Part shown: positions 14,399-26,612 of the stretch, in pieces | How the letters are laid out: each line of letters begins with the position of its first letter | Position numbering within the stretch: the stretch's first letter is position 1 | From: Sparassis latifolia | Taxonomy: Eukaryota > Basidiomycota > Agaricomycetes > Polyporales > Sparassidaceae | Assembly: GCA_018466975.1 (NCBI GenBank) | Contig: CM031554.1 | Location: 682,001-746,000, forward strand | Length of the DNA stretch: 64,000 nucleotides | Reading direction: 5' to 3' | Program-made: the position numbers and the translations under genes | Notes under the pieces: model-generated | The model's input: the letters and a program-made list of their open reading frames with translations, nothing else | What the model was told of the DNA's origin: nothing | Database searches by the model: none

Positions 14399-17300
14399 AT
14401 GTGGGTCCTCTCCGGCCCTTTCGACGGCGAGGACGCTGATAACCTAAGTAAAATCAGTGAGCACACCTTAACCTGTATTGAGCATGCTTATTGAATGTCT
14501 ATCAGACCTTAAACTCCTCAAGACCGGCAAGGAGTATATCGTGGGCAGGAAAGATCAGCCGCTGCTCATTCGAAACAAAAAGGTCTCACATCGCCACGCG
14601 ATTTTCATCGTGAAAGAGTGTACTGAAGATGATGTGGTGCGTGATCTTTCCTCAGCAACTCCGGACGAGGTTTACCAGAAGGTAGATGAACTCCGCCTTT
14701 AAGCCCGAGCTGATCTTAGAAGTGTTCGGAAAGCCACGCCACATCCAACGGCCTGGTCGCAAAGAGCCTCTCACCGTCAACCCGGGCCAAAGAGCAGTGT
14801 TGAAGCATGATGATTCTGTACTGATGGTCACGGGCGTGGAAGTGAAGTCAGTGGCGTTAGCTTCCTCATCATTCGTCGCTGAAAGCTGTTTTCATCAGGA
14901 TACTATGGGAGAATGTCTGCTGCTATTCTCCAGCACCACGAGCCAGGCTACCCTTCTCCCTGCAATCCTGCGCCAGCCTAGGTGCGAGAATTACTTGTCT
15001 TCGCGTTGTCACTAGCCAACAATTTGTCCAGGCGTTAGTATGGTTGTGACACCTCGGGCGGAGGTCACGCACCACCTTACTCCTACGTACACTCTATCTC
15101 CACTAATTGCGATATCTCTCATATCCGCCGCACAATTTGTGAAGCCAGAATGGCTCACAGACTTGTTGTCTCTCGGGGAATCCATTAATGGAGCACCCTC
15201 AATGCTTGAACAGAAGTTCATCCTTCCACCGGTGACCAAATATCACCCTGCGTTTTCACCTATGCTACCTGTGGCAGTGAGGAGCTTTCATGTATGGCAA
15301 CCGGATGAAGCACGCGTGGGCATGTTTCGTAACTATCGGTTCATTTTTGTGGGTGAAAAGGGAAGAGAGGCACAGGAGATGATGCGGGAACTGGTAAAAA
15401 GTGGTGAAGGGGAGTATGAATGCTTCTCTGTAGATGGAGGCAGACGAGGTCTCCATCAAGTACTCGCCAAAGGTAAAGGCAAGAAGAGGGCTCTGACTCT
15501 CGTCGCCAATGAGGATAGCATCGTCGCCGCTGTGGGGGATGATCGTTGGCAGGAATTAGAGGAGGAGGCTACGAGGTACGCCTTCGCTTTAGACCGTGAC
15601 CTCATGCACTCACTTCTCTCGTGCTTTCAGCTTTGATTTGACGTTTATACCACATGAGAAGATTCTGGAGGCTGTAGTTCGTGCGGATGCGTCGTTCTTA
15701 GTGGCAAGTTCTAAACAACAAGGTGATCGCACCGTTGTCCTTGCATTGCACGCTTGCTCTGACACATCACTTTTAATTATCTTTGAAGCCTCGTCACCTC
15801 TTCCAGATGCTATTCCAAACACCATTCAGGACGAGCCCACTTTTCCACCTCACCTGCCTAGGTGTGAACCACAGTCAGCACCTGCACCAGCGCCCGAGAC
15901 TGGCCCTCCAAGAAGGAGGCTTCCACGGCGAGCGACGTCTCGCGCGTCATCTCGCGCTCCTTCGCCTCCCTCGGCTGCATCGGACGCCGCTGAGGGGCAG
16001 ACGCAAGCGATGGAACCGCCGAAACCACGCAGAGTGTGTCGTCACGTCTCATACATCTTGCACTGTATCTGCGTTACTAATTTGTCTGGCCGTGCAGACC
16101 CTAGTTCGCCGAGCGGGACGGTCTAGGGCACCCACTATTATTGGAATCGATGACCCGTCTATGATTCTCGACGGAGATTCTGTGGCTGGAGGTCCAAGTG
16201 CAGGGCCTGAGGAACCTGCACCCGTTGAGCCTGAGGGACCGTCACGCACTACTGTGAGTCTTTAATCATCCTGGTTCCCAAGTTCATTATGTCAGTTAGT
16301 GACGAAGAAGCAGGCAGCAACACCCGGTCGCTCCTCTCGACTCAAGCGCCGCGTAGGGGCAACTCAGATGCCCCCATCTTTACTCGGCCTATCGGAGGAT
16401 GTCGCAATCCCGGGCGCAGGCGAACCCCCTCTCAAAAAATTCAAAGCGTTGTTTGAGGAGAGCGACCCCGACCGGATCGCTCAATCACAGCTACTGGGAT
16501 CTACCGGCGAACCGCTCGATAGCCAGTACCCATACGAGAAACAGAGTTTAACGCAAAGTGAGAGCGGCATGACGCAGTTACCTGGGCGGACTCGGTTTGG
16601 GGGAGAACTGCTGATGGCTGTGGCGGAAGAGGAGGAAGAAGATACCACCACTGCTGATGTCCGATCACAGATGTTTGGAAAGTTGACCCGGGGCGCAAAG
16701 AGGAAGAACCAGGCGGAGGATGGCGTTGTGCAGATGGACGAGCCTGAACCGAAACATAAGAGGCGTGCTATCGAAAACGTCAACGCCGTCGAGGCTACCA
16801 CTTCTCAGCGTGGCACACAGAAGCCCCCAAGTACTGTCGCGAAGCCGCCGTCCAAGCCGGCAACGCAGGCGCAGAAGATTCAGAAGACCCATGGTCGAGC
16901 AGGTGCTGCTCCTGGAAAGCCAGATACCGACCAGGCGTTCCTCAAAGCTGTCGCTTCCACGAAACGAGGAAAGAAAATCGAGGACTCTTTCGATCGGGAG
17001 TTCAATAACCTTAAGATCTCGAAGCCTGACTTGGAACACGACCAGCAGCAGAAGGAGTGGGATGTACTTGACGATTTCGGCGACGATCACAATCTGCGAG
17101 GCAACTTCATGCTCATCATGGAAATGGATGTACCGGAGCACAGAGAAGGACGACAACCGCTCAGACGTGGGCGAGAAAGGATGGATTGGGAGGGCAGACC
17201 CGACTTCAAGAAGTTTATGAAGGTAAGTGTAATGATTTGCGTGTGAACGGATTTCTCATCGTTCACTCTGCAGAAAGTTGTCATTGGTGAAGGAAGGCCT

Positions 17301-17888
17301 CTGATCGAGTTGTTGGTGGACAACAAAGATTACGGAATGGAATCTCGTGAGTCGAACGAATTCTAAAACTGTTGCTGCGATGATTCAATCACATCTCCAG
17401 AGCACTTAGAAGACGGATCACAGATGTTCTCGCAATCCCAGTCGCGATCTGCTGAGCAGCCGGAGGGACGATCATCGAAACGCAGCCAACGAAGTGGGAA
17501 GTTTGTTACGCAGACTCAAGGAAAGGGCAAGAGCAAAGCGACGGCTCCTGCTGTGTCCGACGTGGATTCTGGAGACGAAGAGATCCCGCAGCCTCGGACT
17601 CGGAAGAAAACGCAGACGCAGACGCAGACTCAAAGCAAGAAGCAGCCTTTGTTCATAGAGTCTGACGAGGAACAAAGCCAAGGCCAAGCGGTGAACGATG
17701 ATGTTTTCGACAAGGGATTCGACGATGACGACGAAGAATTGACTCTGCGGTCTAGCGGCAGTAGGACACAGACCACGAGCAAGAAACCCTCTGCTCAAGC
17801 TAGAGGCCCTAGGAAACAGACTATCGCCCTGGATGTGGATTCAGATGACGGTGCGACGTTCAAGGGATTTGGCGCGAGGAGGCGCTAG
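14399..17888 (+). CDS. NBS1: NBS1/nibrin, MRN complex subunit
   Basis: This is the phosphopeptide-binding subunit of the Mre11-Rad50-Nbs1 complex, which senses DNA double-strand breaks in the nucleus. The start MWVLSGPFDG is typical of nibrin. The FHA domain follows (GKEYIVGRKDQP, NKKVSHRHAIFIV), then a segment ILWENVCCYSPAP and BRCT-like parts (VTHHLTPTYTLSPLIAISL, FVKPEWLTDLL, and a second unit FRNYRFIFVGEKG). First exons: 14399-14447, 14506-14669, 14704-14846, 14899-14981 and 15032 onward. A long disordered middle is rich in Pro, Ser and Arg. Near the end are the nibrin C-terminal block (EWDVLDDFGDDHNLRGNF) and DFKKFMK, matching the Mre11-binding motif region. The last exon carries a QTQTQTQ run and ends in FKGFGARRR. 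It looks intact. Confidence 0.85.
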
Positions 17889-18199
17889 GCGGTGTAAATA
17901 CTTACTTATCCACACCTTTGCGAATCATTTCCCGGTAGGGTACCACCTCGTTGCATCATTGATTATCATGCTTTTCGTCGCGACGCTAGATCACAGAGTT
18001 TGGTGATGCTCGCAGTTTGAGAGAAAAGCCGCTTGAAGGTTGTTCGACGGGAGATCTAGAGACAGATCTGGGGAGTTACTGTTTCGGGAAAACATGTAAT
18101 TTGGCTGCCGCCAACGCCAGCGGAAGTGAGCAGCCCACCCTATCTGTTCTCCTTTTCCTCCTCGCTGCAGGTCGTCTCGGCGAGCGCAGGACGGTTTCC
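17889..18199. other. intergenic region
   Basis: About 310 bases lie between the NBS1 stop and the ATG of the glycosyltransferase gene, both on the plus strand. The stretch must hold the NBS1 3' end and the next promoter. I see no separate gene or strong motif. Confidence 0.5.
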
Positions 18200-20137
18200 A
18201 TGGCTTTCGTCCTCCGTCGTCGCACCTTCATCCGCTTGCTTCTCTTCATCGCAGTACTATTACTAGTCCGTCTGTTCGTCGTGTCCCCTTCTCCTGCTTC
18301 TTCTGTCGCGTCGTTCTACAACTCGGATTCACAAGAGATACGTAAACAGAACGTTCTCGACCTGGTTACACGCTCGGATAAAGTCCTTGATGTCAAAAAG
18401 CACAAATTCTTGCAGGCCCGGATAGGGAGAGACGAGAGGGACGACCTATTCGCCGGTATGATCAGGGATGGCGTGCAAGACCACTGGGAAAGATTCCAGA
18501 AGCCATAGTGAGTCATGTACCTTTCTCATTGTTGGTATTATGTTCACACTTCAAAGCATACTTGGCCACGACACGTCCCACATCGATGAGCAAGCTGTAT
18601 TCTCCTCTATCGAGCAGTTGCTGACTCTGAACGGCTGGGTTGCCGCTCTTTGTCCAACGCTCACGCGACCGTTTGGCCAAAACAAGTACGAAGATGCATA
18701 CGACGATCTCGCCAGGCAGGACCGTTTCTATTACATCGGCATGGTCATTCATTCCGCGGACCATTTCCTCGTCGACCAGTTGGCTGTCATTGTACAGTTG
18801 GCGAAGCGGCTAGGGACGTCCAATATTTTTGTGTCCATGCTTGACTACGACTCGTCGGACTCGACTGCAACGCTCACAGATCTGTGCGAAGCAGTCCTGA
18901 CGCTACTCGGGATACCCTTTCGTATTCGCACTGTGCCTGGAATGACTGAGGACCCTATCGCAGCTTACTACCCCTTAGAGGAAGCGTACGCCAGAAACCT
19001 GGTCCTAGAGCCACTGCATGAGCTTTACGAAAGGCGCAAAATTAAGTTTCATCGTGTCATCTGGCTAAAGGGATTTACATGCCCGAATGACATACTTGAG
19101 ACTATGAGGTTGAGCGTTGCTAATGAGGCCGCCATGGTGTGCGGTATGGATTGGGCGGAGCACAACGGGTTCTTCATTTTCTCTGATCGGTATGCCAATA
19201 TTTTCAATTCTGCTGGGTTATCCCTCTGATCACTTCGCAGCTGGCGAACGCGAGACATTAATGGAGACCAATTCCGTCAATCCAAGTCGTCCTCAATCTC
19301 AACTTCCCCTCTTACTTCCGTTCCTCCACGAGACGCTGTCGGCGCTCAACGGTACACCCAACATTTGCCCTTCCAAGTCTTTTGCTGCGAATCGGGCACG
19401 CATGTGGTTGATCCTGCTCAGTCGTACTATACCGGTATTGCCTACAGGGCTGGTACGGACTTCCACAACGCAAGCACGTCTGCTGACCCCCCAGTCAGAG
19501 GCCCAGAAGCGAGGTGTTTGGATAGCACGCAGGCATGGTTCTGTCGGGACCTCTGGGTGTCCAAGGCGAGGGAGGGCATCCGTTCTATCGAACCCGAGTT
19601 CGAGGCTGATGAGAAGCCGACTACTCGTGCGGAGAAGCGGGCTGCCGTTGTGCCTGATCCGGACGAAGAGCTGGCTCCCCGCCAGCCCGCCAAGGAAGAC
19701 CTCGATGCGAACGCGGGATCCGATTACGATGCTTCAGACCTTCCGCTCGCGGATCCTCCCCCCGCTGAGTCGCCTGAGTCTGGGCGCCTCACCATTCCTA
19801 ACGCGGACTTCCTCGCAGCACGCGTTCTCGTCAATCCACGTTGCGTGACTACATACGCGGGCGTATCCCATACTCAATTAGCTTTGGATCTGTTTGGTCC
19901 TCCAGATAGGGAGGATGCAGAGGACCCGAAGGGGAATGATATCATAGACGAGTGGGAGGGTGCGCCAGACACATTTGTATGTCAGGAACAACAGTGAGTC
20001 GTCATCTTGACTTTATATCGTATCACTGGCACTGACGTGTAGACAGGCGCACAGGCGGACGACGAGCGCCGAAAACTCAGCGACGGCTAAGCTTCTCGAT
20101 ACATGCAGAACTAGAGGAGTCGTTAGCATCATCATGA
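18200..20137 (+). CDS. CAP59/CMT1-like mannosyltransferase, GT69 family
   Basis: This is expected to be a Golgi type II membrane glycosyltransferase of the family of cryptococcal CAP59 and alpha-1,3-mannosyltransferase CMT1. Four exons with matching phases (18200-18507, 18557-19189, 19241-19993, 20047-20137) give 594 residues. The ATG at 18200 opens a short basic head followed by one membrane anchor (FIRLLLFIAVLLLVRLFVV). Family blocks are RFYYIGMVIHSADHFLVDQ, FVSMLDYDSSDSTATL, HRVIWLKGFTCPNDILE, CGMDWAEHNGFFIFSDRW followed by TRDINGDQFR, and CCESGTHVVDP. The acidic, Pro-rich region after residue 420 is more variable. The C-terminus QRTGGRRAPKTQRR is basic and depends on my choice of the last acceptor at 20046. 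Acceptor substrate is unknown. Confidence 0.85.
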
Positions 20138-20394
20138 TTTACCTTACTATCGTGTCGCTTGATATTTCTACGCAAGCCTCTGACTCCGCACACTTTGCAT
20201 CTGGGACTTTTGGGACAGTAAATTATTGTTTGGTCCATGCCCGCTTCGACTATACTGTAGCCTTCTCGTATTTTCTGTGCTTGTTCCGATCTCATTCTGG
20301 CGTCATACCAACTCAACTTCTCTTCGTGGATCAGGCGATTCAGCTGGCGCTGCTCTCTGAACCAGACACTACATGAAGGGGAGAATGGTACCAT
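20077..20394 (-). other. antisense frame with Cys/His pattern, doubtful gene
   Basis: A minus-strand frame of about 105 codons from the ATG at 20394 overlaps the 3' end of the GT69 gene. It encodes a charged helical stretch (KLSWYDARMRSEQAQKI) and then CPKSPRCKVCGVRGLRRNIK with a following His, reminiscent of a small zinc finger. Composition looks protein-like, but I find no further exons and no family. It may be chance or a gene fragment. Confidence 0.2.
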
Positions 20395-20890
20395 GCTCTC
20401 CAGACACCAGAAGCAGACCAAGTTTTAACGGGAGACTTTACACAGGACGTACACTTAAGGGATTATCAGGTGGTGCATATCAAAATCATGGGGTACCGGT
20501 GTTAAGTGGCAGGGTAAAGCTTCACTCCAATCGTCATGACGAGGACGCACAGTACGGGTAGTGCTTCGATTGCAGCAGCTACTGACGGCGGCCTACCGGC
20601 GAATGTGCTGCGAGCGATTGTGTGGACGTCTATTGACATATGCAAGTACTCTGATATTGACTCGCATCCTGCATAGGATTTGCATCACTCTCACTCAGCC
20701 GCAGTCCAGAGGATATAGTAGTACTAGAGGCTGGAAACAAGCCAGGCTAGGTTATTATCATCCTGTGGGTGGGCACCGTTACAAAGCCACGTGCCCAATA
20801 ACTGTGTATTACCATGAGATCATTTTACTTGCCCGAGTCACCACTGTCAAGCAGGTTGTTTTCCCCCACGCAGGACCCTCCCTTTTCAAA
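20138..20890. other. intergenic region upstream of ornithine carbamoyltransferase
   Basis: Apart from the doubtful antisense frame, no gene is seen. A 46-codon plus-strand frame starts at the ATG at 20537. A consensus acceptor (TTTTCCCCCACGCAG, ending at about 20872) lies just before the OTC ATG, so a 5' exon could sit here. Confidence 0.35.
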
Positions 20891-22207
20891 ATGCCGCTGG
20901 TACCCCATTTGATGACCCTCGCGGATCTGTCCCCGGCACAGATTCACCATGTTTTGGCACATGCACATCATCTAAAGAAGGTGTCCCTGCCGTGGCTGGC
21001 TCCCCATGATCCACGCAGGGCAAGGAAGCTCCCCGCACCCCCGCAATCTCTCAAGAACAAGACCATCGCGCTGTTATTCTCAAAGCGCAGCACGCGCACA
21101 CGATTATCTGCGGAGACTGCCGCGGTGCTACTCGGTGGACGCGCTCTTTTCCTCGGAAGCGAGGATATTCAGCTCGGGGTCAACGAGAGCTCGCGCGACT
21201 CGGCGCGCGTCATTGGCGGGATGTGCCAGGGCATCTTTGCCCGCGTTGGCGCACATGAAGAGATCGAGGTTCGCACTATTCGCGCTGCTCGTTGCTAATC
21301 GCTGTTCACTGATGGTATTAGCGCAGGAAATTGCGAAGTATTCACCGGTTCCGGTGCTGAACGCGCTCTCATCGCTCTGGCACCCGACCCAGATCCTTGC
21401 AGACATTCTTACACTTCAAGAGAACACACATCTTTTTAATCCCGCGTCGTCATCCTCTGAAATTCGATCAACGTCGGAGCAACTTCTACCCCTACCCCCG
21501 CTCACTATTGCGTATGTCGGCGACTCCGCTAATGTCCTGCATGACATGCTTGTCACGTACCCGCGGCTAGGCCATAAACTGCGCGTCGCGACGCCCGAGC
21601 ACGCGCGGTATAGGGCGCCTAACGCGGTCTGGGACCGCGTCGTCGAACTGGGTTGCGATAAGGGTATTTCGTGGAGCACGGATCCACGGGAGGCAGTGAA
21701 AGGAGCTAACGTCGTGGTGACCGACACCTGGTGAGCTTTTTCTGAGGTTGCAGTGATGTTTACACAGACTGCAATACTAACGCGTGGAATACAGGATTTC
21801 CATGGGCCAGGAGGCTGAAAAGGAGCAGCGTCTGAAGGACTTCCAAGGCTACCAAATTACTGAGGAATTATGTCGAGAAGGACGCGCGGATCCTAACTGG
21901 AAGTTCCTGCATTGTCTTCCTCGGAAAACGCATGAAGTAAATGATGAGGTATGTCGGTGTGGGTCAAGGCGCCACATTTTTCATTGAATGCTTTCTCATA
22001 CTTTTCACTCCCACTTTGCAGGTCTTCTATGGCCCGCGTTCGCTTGTGTTCGAAGAAGCGGACAACCGCAAGTGGACAATCATGGCGCTGTTTGAGTAAG
22101 CGTCTTCATTCAATTTTCTGACCGTAACATGGCGCTCATTGCCCTCTTATCTGCACAGTTTGTTATTCGGACAGTGGAACCTCGGAGCCACCGCTAAAGG
22201 TGGTTAA
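20891..22207 (+). CDS. ARG3: ornithine carbamoyltransferase
   Basis: The enzyme makes citrulline from ornithine and carbamoyl phosphate in arginine synthesis. Five exons with consistent phases (20891-21268, 21327-21730, 21795-21948, 22022-22095, 22159-22207) give 352 residues, the usual size. The carbamoyl-phosphate motif is [10 protein letters not shown], followed by [19 protein letters not shown]. Next come [18 protein letters not shown], the SMG loop ([15 protein letters not shown]), the catalytic HCLPRK and the C-terminal [20 protein letters not shown]. From this ATG the protein starts directly with [14 protein letters not shown] and shows no mitochondrial presequence. Either the enzyme is cytosolic, as in budding yeast, or a 5' exon is spliced to the acceptor just upstream. 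It lies about 490 bases before glycogen synthase on the same strand. Confidence 0.92.
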
Positions 22208-22699
22208 CGCTGAGGGTGAGACTATGTGGGAGTCGTGGCGTTGCGCCAACACGCTGGCAGTCTCGTTGAAAATAGAAGCTGGTAGATCTAATGTTGCATA
22301 ATACGCCACGGATCCCCGCACGGAAAATTTGAAGATGGGAAACTCTGATGTCATGCGTACAGTGTCGAGTCGCAGATCGTAGCTCATTTGTGCAGAACGC
22401 GTAGATATTCCCTTTGGGAGGGTGCAGATGAGTAGTCCTATGACCGGAGGGTCACAGTGGATGACGTCAGGATGGTTGATTTGTACAAGGGCTGGTTACA
22501 TCCTCCCAAAGCCTGCTTCAACCTGGCTTTTACAACTTCTTACTCGCCCTGCTTATCCTCCTAGCTAGGGTGACCTCTTCCTCACCCCGTTAAAATACCC
22601 ACGAGAGCGTCCTAGACCCTGCCCTCACTCCTCCACGCGCCTCTCCCTCTGTTGGCGCCTCCCAGTTTTTTTCGCCAGCCGCTCACGGTCTTCTAAGCC
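22208..22699 (+). promoter_or_regulatory. intergenic and glycogen synthase upstream region
   Basis: No gene is visible. The last 90 bases before the ATG at 22700 are strongly CT-rich on the plus strand (CTCCTCCACGCGCCTCTCCC), common in strong filamentous-fungal promoters. GTTAAAATACCC about 110 bases upstream of the ATG is a possible TATA-like element. Confidence 0.4.
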
Positions 22700-25326
22700 A
22701 TGTCTGAGCTCAAACGCGACGTCAGAAACCATCTCTTGTTCGAATGCGCATGGGAGGTGGCCAACAAGGTCGGCGGCATCTACACCGTTATCAAGACCAA
22801 GGTCCCTGTCACCGTCTCCGAGTATGGCGACAGATACTGTCTCATAGGGCCCCTCAGTTACAAGACCGCACCTATGGAAGTTGAAGCTTCCGAACCCACA
22901 GATCCTCATCTCGCAGCCACTCTTGAAAACATGCGCAACGCCGGGGTCAAGGCACTCTACGGTCGCTGGCTTATCGAAGGGGCCCCTCACGTTTTGCTCT
23001 TCGACACAGGTAGCCAGTATTCGCGCCTTGATGAGTGGAAGGGCGATCTGTGGAATCTCGCGGGCATTCCTACCCCACCGAATGACCATGAAACAAACGA
23101 GACCATCATTTTCGGATACATCGTCGCGTGGTTTTTGGGAGAGGTGCGTCGCGTCTATTTTTCCTCGTCGTCAGTCATGCATATATTCTCCAGTATGTTT
23201 CTCGACAACTGGAGACCGCAGTTGTTGCACATTTTCACGAGTGGCAGGCCGGTCTCGCAATTCCCCTCTGCCGGAAACGTCACATCGACATCACCACCGT
23301 ATTCACAACGCACGCTACCCTTCTCGGGCGATACCTATGCGCCGGCAGTGTTGACTTCTACAACAATCTTCAGTATTTCGACGTTGACCACGAAGCAGGA
23401 AAGCGCGGCATCTACCATCGCTACTGTATTGAGCGTTCTGCTGCCCATTGCGCCGATGTCTTCACGACAGTTTCCCACATCACAGCCTATGAATCAGAAC
23501 ACTTACTCAAGCGCAAGCCCGATGGAGTCCTTCCCAATGGTCTGAACGTCATCAAGTTCCAGGCAATGCATGAATTCCAGAACTTGCATGCTACGGCGAA
23601 AGCGAAGATTAACGAGTTCGTCCGGGGTCACTTCTATGGCCACTACGACTTTGATTTGGATAACACACTCTATGTACGATCCTTCCGTTCTCCTGGCGCG
23701 CGTATGATCAATGTCTGTTCGTTGTAGATGTTCACTGCTGGAAGATATGAATACCGCAACAAGGGAGTGGATATGTTCATCGAGTCTCTGGCGCGTGCGT
23801 TCTCTCCCTCACTCCAATACGCACATCATGTTTATATAACGCCACGATTTCATAGGTCTTAACTATCGGCTGAAGAAGTCTAATTCCAAGATGACTGTTA
23901 TAGCGTTCATAATCATGCCTGCTGCAACACATTCTTACACTATCGACGCGCTCAAGGGCCAGGCAGTCACCAAGCAACTACGAGATACTGTCACAGAAAT
24001 CCAGAACCGCATAGGCGCGAGGTTGTTCGAACATGCAATTCGCTCCAACGGGTGTGTATCATTGTCATACATTCACCACGTGTTTCTCATTTTCTTTTTT
24101 GTGTACACAGCGAGCACGGTACACTCCCGACGCCCGACCAGCTATTGTCTGAAGAAGATAAGGTGCTGCTAAAACGCCGGATTTTTGCCCTGAAGCGTAA
24201 TGCGTTGCCACCCGTCACGACGCACAACATGGCTGATGACGCTAACGACCCGATCTTGAACCAAATTCGCCGCGTCCACCTCTTCAACTCATCAGCCGAT
24301 CGCGTCAAGATCATCTTCCATCCGGATTTCCTCAACTCCAACAATCCGATTCTCGGTCTCGATTATGAGGAGTTCGTCCGTGGGTGCCATCTAGGAGTCT
24401 TTCCCAGTTATTACGAACCTTGGGGATACACGCCGGCGGAGTGTACAGTGGTACGTCACATCTTTGTGCGATCGAGTACTTTTGATATCGAATTTTAGTG
24501 TTCACGACAAGATGGGAATTCCATCTGTCACCACTAACCTTTCTGGCTTCGGTTGCTTCATCCAGGACCTTATAGAGCGACCGCAAGATGAGGGCTGCTA
24601 CATCGTCGACCGTCGCTCTCAGTCGGTGGAAGATTCCGTGAATCAGCTTACCGACCACATGTTCAGCTTCTGCTCGAAGACGCGGCGGCAGCGCATCAAC
24701 CAGCGGAACCGCGTTGAACGCTTGAGCCCTCTGCTTGACTGGAAGAACTTGGGTATCGAATACTCTAAGGCGAGGCAGCTGGCGCTCAGGAGGGCGTACC
24801 CGGATGCCTTCTACGGTGCGGGCGGCGAAGCGGAAGAGGAGGAGTTCGATTTCGGGATGGAGAGAATGGCCCCGAACTCGGTACCTGCTAGCCCTCGGTT
24901 CAGGATGACGGGCATCGCGACGCCCGGAGACATCGGCACACTCACAGAAGAGGTGCGTCTGGCGTGTCGTTGCATTCGGGCGTGATCTTTTCTGACATGG
25001 ATATAATTGCAGATGCAAGCACTAGGAACGAGCGACTACCGCGGATATCACTGGCCTGGTGCGACCGAGGATGAAGACGAGGGATACCCATTGTATGTTC
25101 GTCACTCGTCCCCATTTTCATTCGCTGATCGACCTCGCGGTGTTGTAGCCCCCTTGTAATGAAGGTCCGTTCTCGTGCAAGTTCCGTGATGTCGGGCGCC
25201 AGTACGCCCGGCGGCGGCAAGTCGAACAGTCTAAGCGACAGCGATTTGCGGAAGGCGGATGCGGCTCTCAGCCATGTTGGAGAAATTCAGGTCAACGGGA
25301 TTAACGGGATTAACGGAAAACACTGA
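22700..25326 (+). CDS. GSY1: glycogen synthase, GT3 family
   Basis: This cytosolic enzyme extends glycogen with glucose from UDP-glucose. The ATG at 22700 starts [20 protein letters not shown], then the donor-binding [13 protein letters not shown]. Other family blocks are [76 protein letters not shown], the [10 protein letters not shown] loop, [39 protein letters not shown], and the acidic catalytic region [17 protein letters not shown] before [16 protein letters not shown]. An Arg-rich allosteric helix region ([22 protein letters not shown]) corresponds to the glucose-6-phosphate site. The C-terminal tail is Ser-rich ([13 protein letters not shown]), where phosphorylation controls the yeast enzyme, and ends in [11 protein letters not shown]. 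About eight exons; it looks intact and is the last host gene before the transposon region. Confidence 0.92.
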
Positions 25327-25972
25327 CAGTATCCAGCTTGCAGGAGGAAGGTGACTATCACGTGCAATATATCTGCTGTGTTACCTTGTATTATGTATCA
25401 AATACAGGAACATGTGTTCTTACTCGAGAAGCGCTTGCTTGGCAGCTCGCACTTACCTCGCGGGAAATAAGCGGTGGTCGAGGCGTGCGGTATTAGAGTG
25501 ACGAATGTTAGTTTGTCAATTTTTTTTTCTATTTTTTGTGGATTTTCTCGGTCATTACAGGAGAGAGCACATAAAGTAAAAGAGATGTATATGATTGGAG
25601 ATGTGAGATTCAGTCATGGAGGTAGCTAAAGGAAGAAACATAGTTTTTGTCTTTTTCTTAGCTGCTAAAATGTCATCAGGTAGATTCATTCCATGTCATT
25701 TTGAGGATGAAGTTACTTTCTCTTCATATCCTGGTGGCAGTGACACAGTAATCTGTGCAACATTGGTGAAAGAGTCGACAGCATGATCAGACACCCAGGT
25801 TCATTGGTGAGTGAGATTGAAGGCCATTTTAACCAGGGCACCTTTCAATGTTGTTTCGCAATCATTGGAACGTATGGGATGATGTGGTGTGGAGATTAAA
25901 GGCTGGAAGCAGTATTTCACACATGTTGCACATTGCATCTCCTCAGTGGCCCAGTCTGATCATGAACATAAT

Positions 25973-26306
25973 GTCCATAAGATATACCCACTTCATCCTC
26001 GACTACTATTATCACAGCATGACATGTCAGGTGCCTCAGCCAAAGTCTGTCACGGTGGCGCAAGATTGACAGGGGAAGCAGCAAATTTGGAGCACTGGAG
26101 GCTCAAAATCTTCGTGCCTCCCTCAAAATAAAATTATCAGCTTCGGTCACTAATTCTTAAAAATCATCTTCTACAAAGTTATGAAAGCAGATTTTTGATG
26201 TACATTCTGTGCGTGGAGCATTTAGCCATGCAGAGGGTTTCGCCAAGTGTGACAAAATGATCACGTGATAATAGTCGAGGATGAAGTGGGTATATCTTAT
26301 GTGCAT
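25973..26306. repeat. inverted repeat pair, arms about 40 bp
   Basis: The stretch at about 25973-26015, with GATATACCCACTTCATCCTC, recurs as its reverse complement at about 26266-26306 (GAGGATGAAGTGGGTATATC), with a few differences. The pair could be a small decayed foldback or MITE-like element. Confidence 0.6.
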
Positions 26307-26338
26307 GCTGAATTCTGCATAGAGTTCTTGGGGAATAC

Positions 26339-26612
26339 TGTACCATTTCGATCTATTCAACATGTCATGGGTCACATGCCCTTTTGTTGTGTCGAAATTT
26401 GGCAGCTGTCATGGGTCACAGGTAGTACTGTCAGAAGGTCTTTGCATATTACTGCCCCAAAGGGCACCCAAAATGGGAAAAATTACCTAAAAAGGGTCTA
26501 AAATGTCCAAAATTTCGGCCGGTCGTGAATGTCCGGCTGAGTTGTCTACCTGTCAAATTGGTACCATATTGTCACATGTCACACCAGGTGTAGAATAGAT
26601 CGAAATGATACA
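26339..26612. repeat. inverted repeat pair, arms about 40 bp
   Basis: The left arm, with CATTTCGATCTATTC near 26343, pairs with the right arm GAATAGATCGAAATG near 26593; flanking CATGTCA words pair as well. It is separate from the pair just to its left. It is probably another decayed foldback element. Confidence 0.55.
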
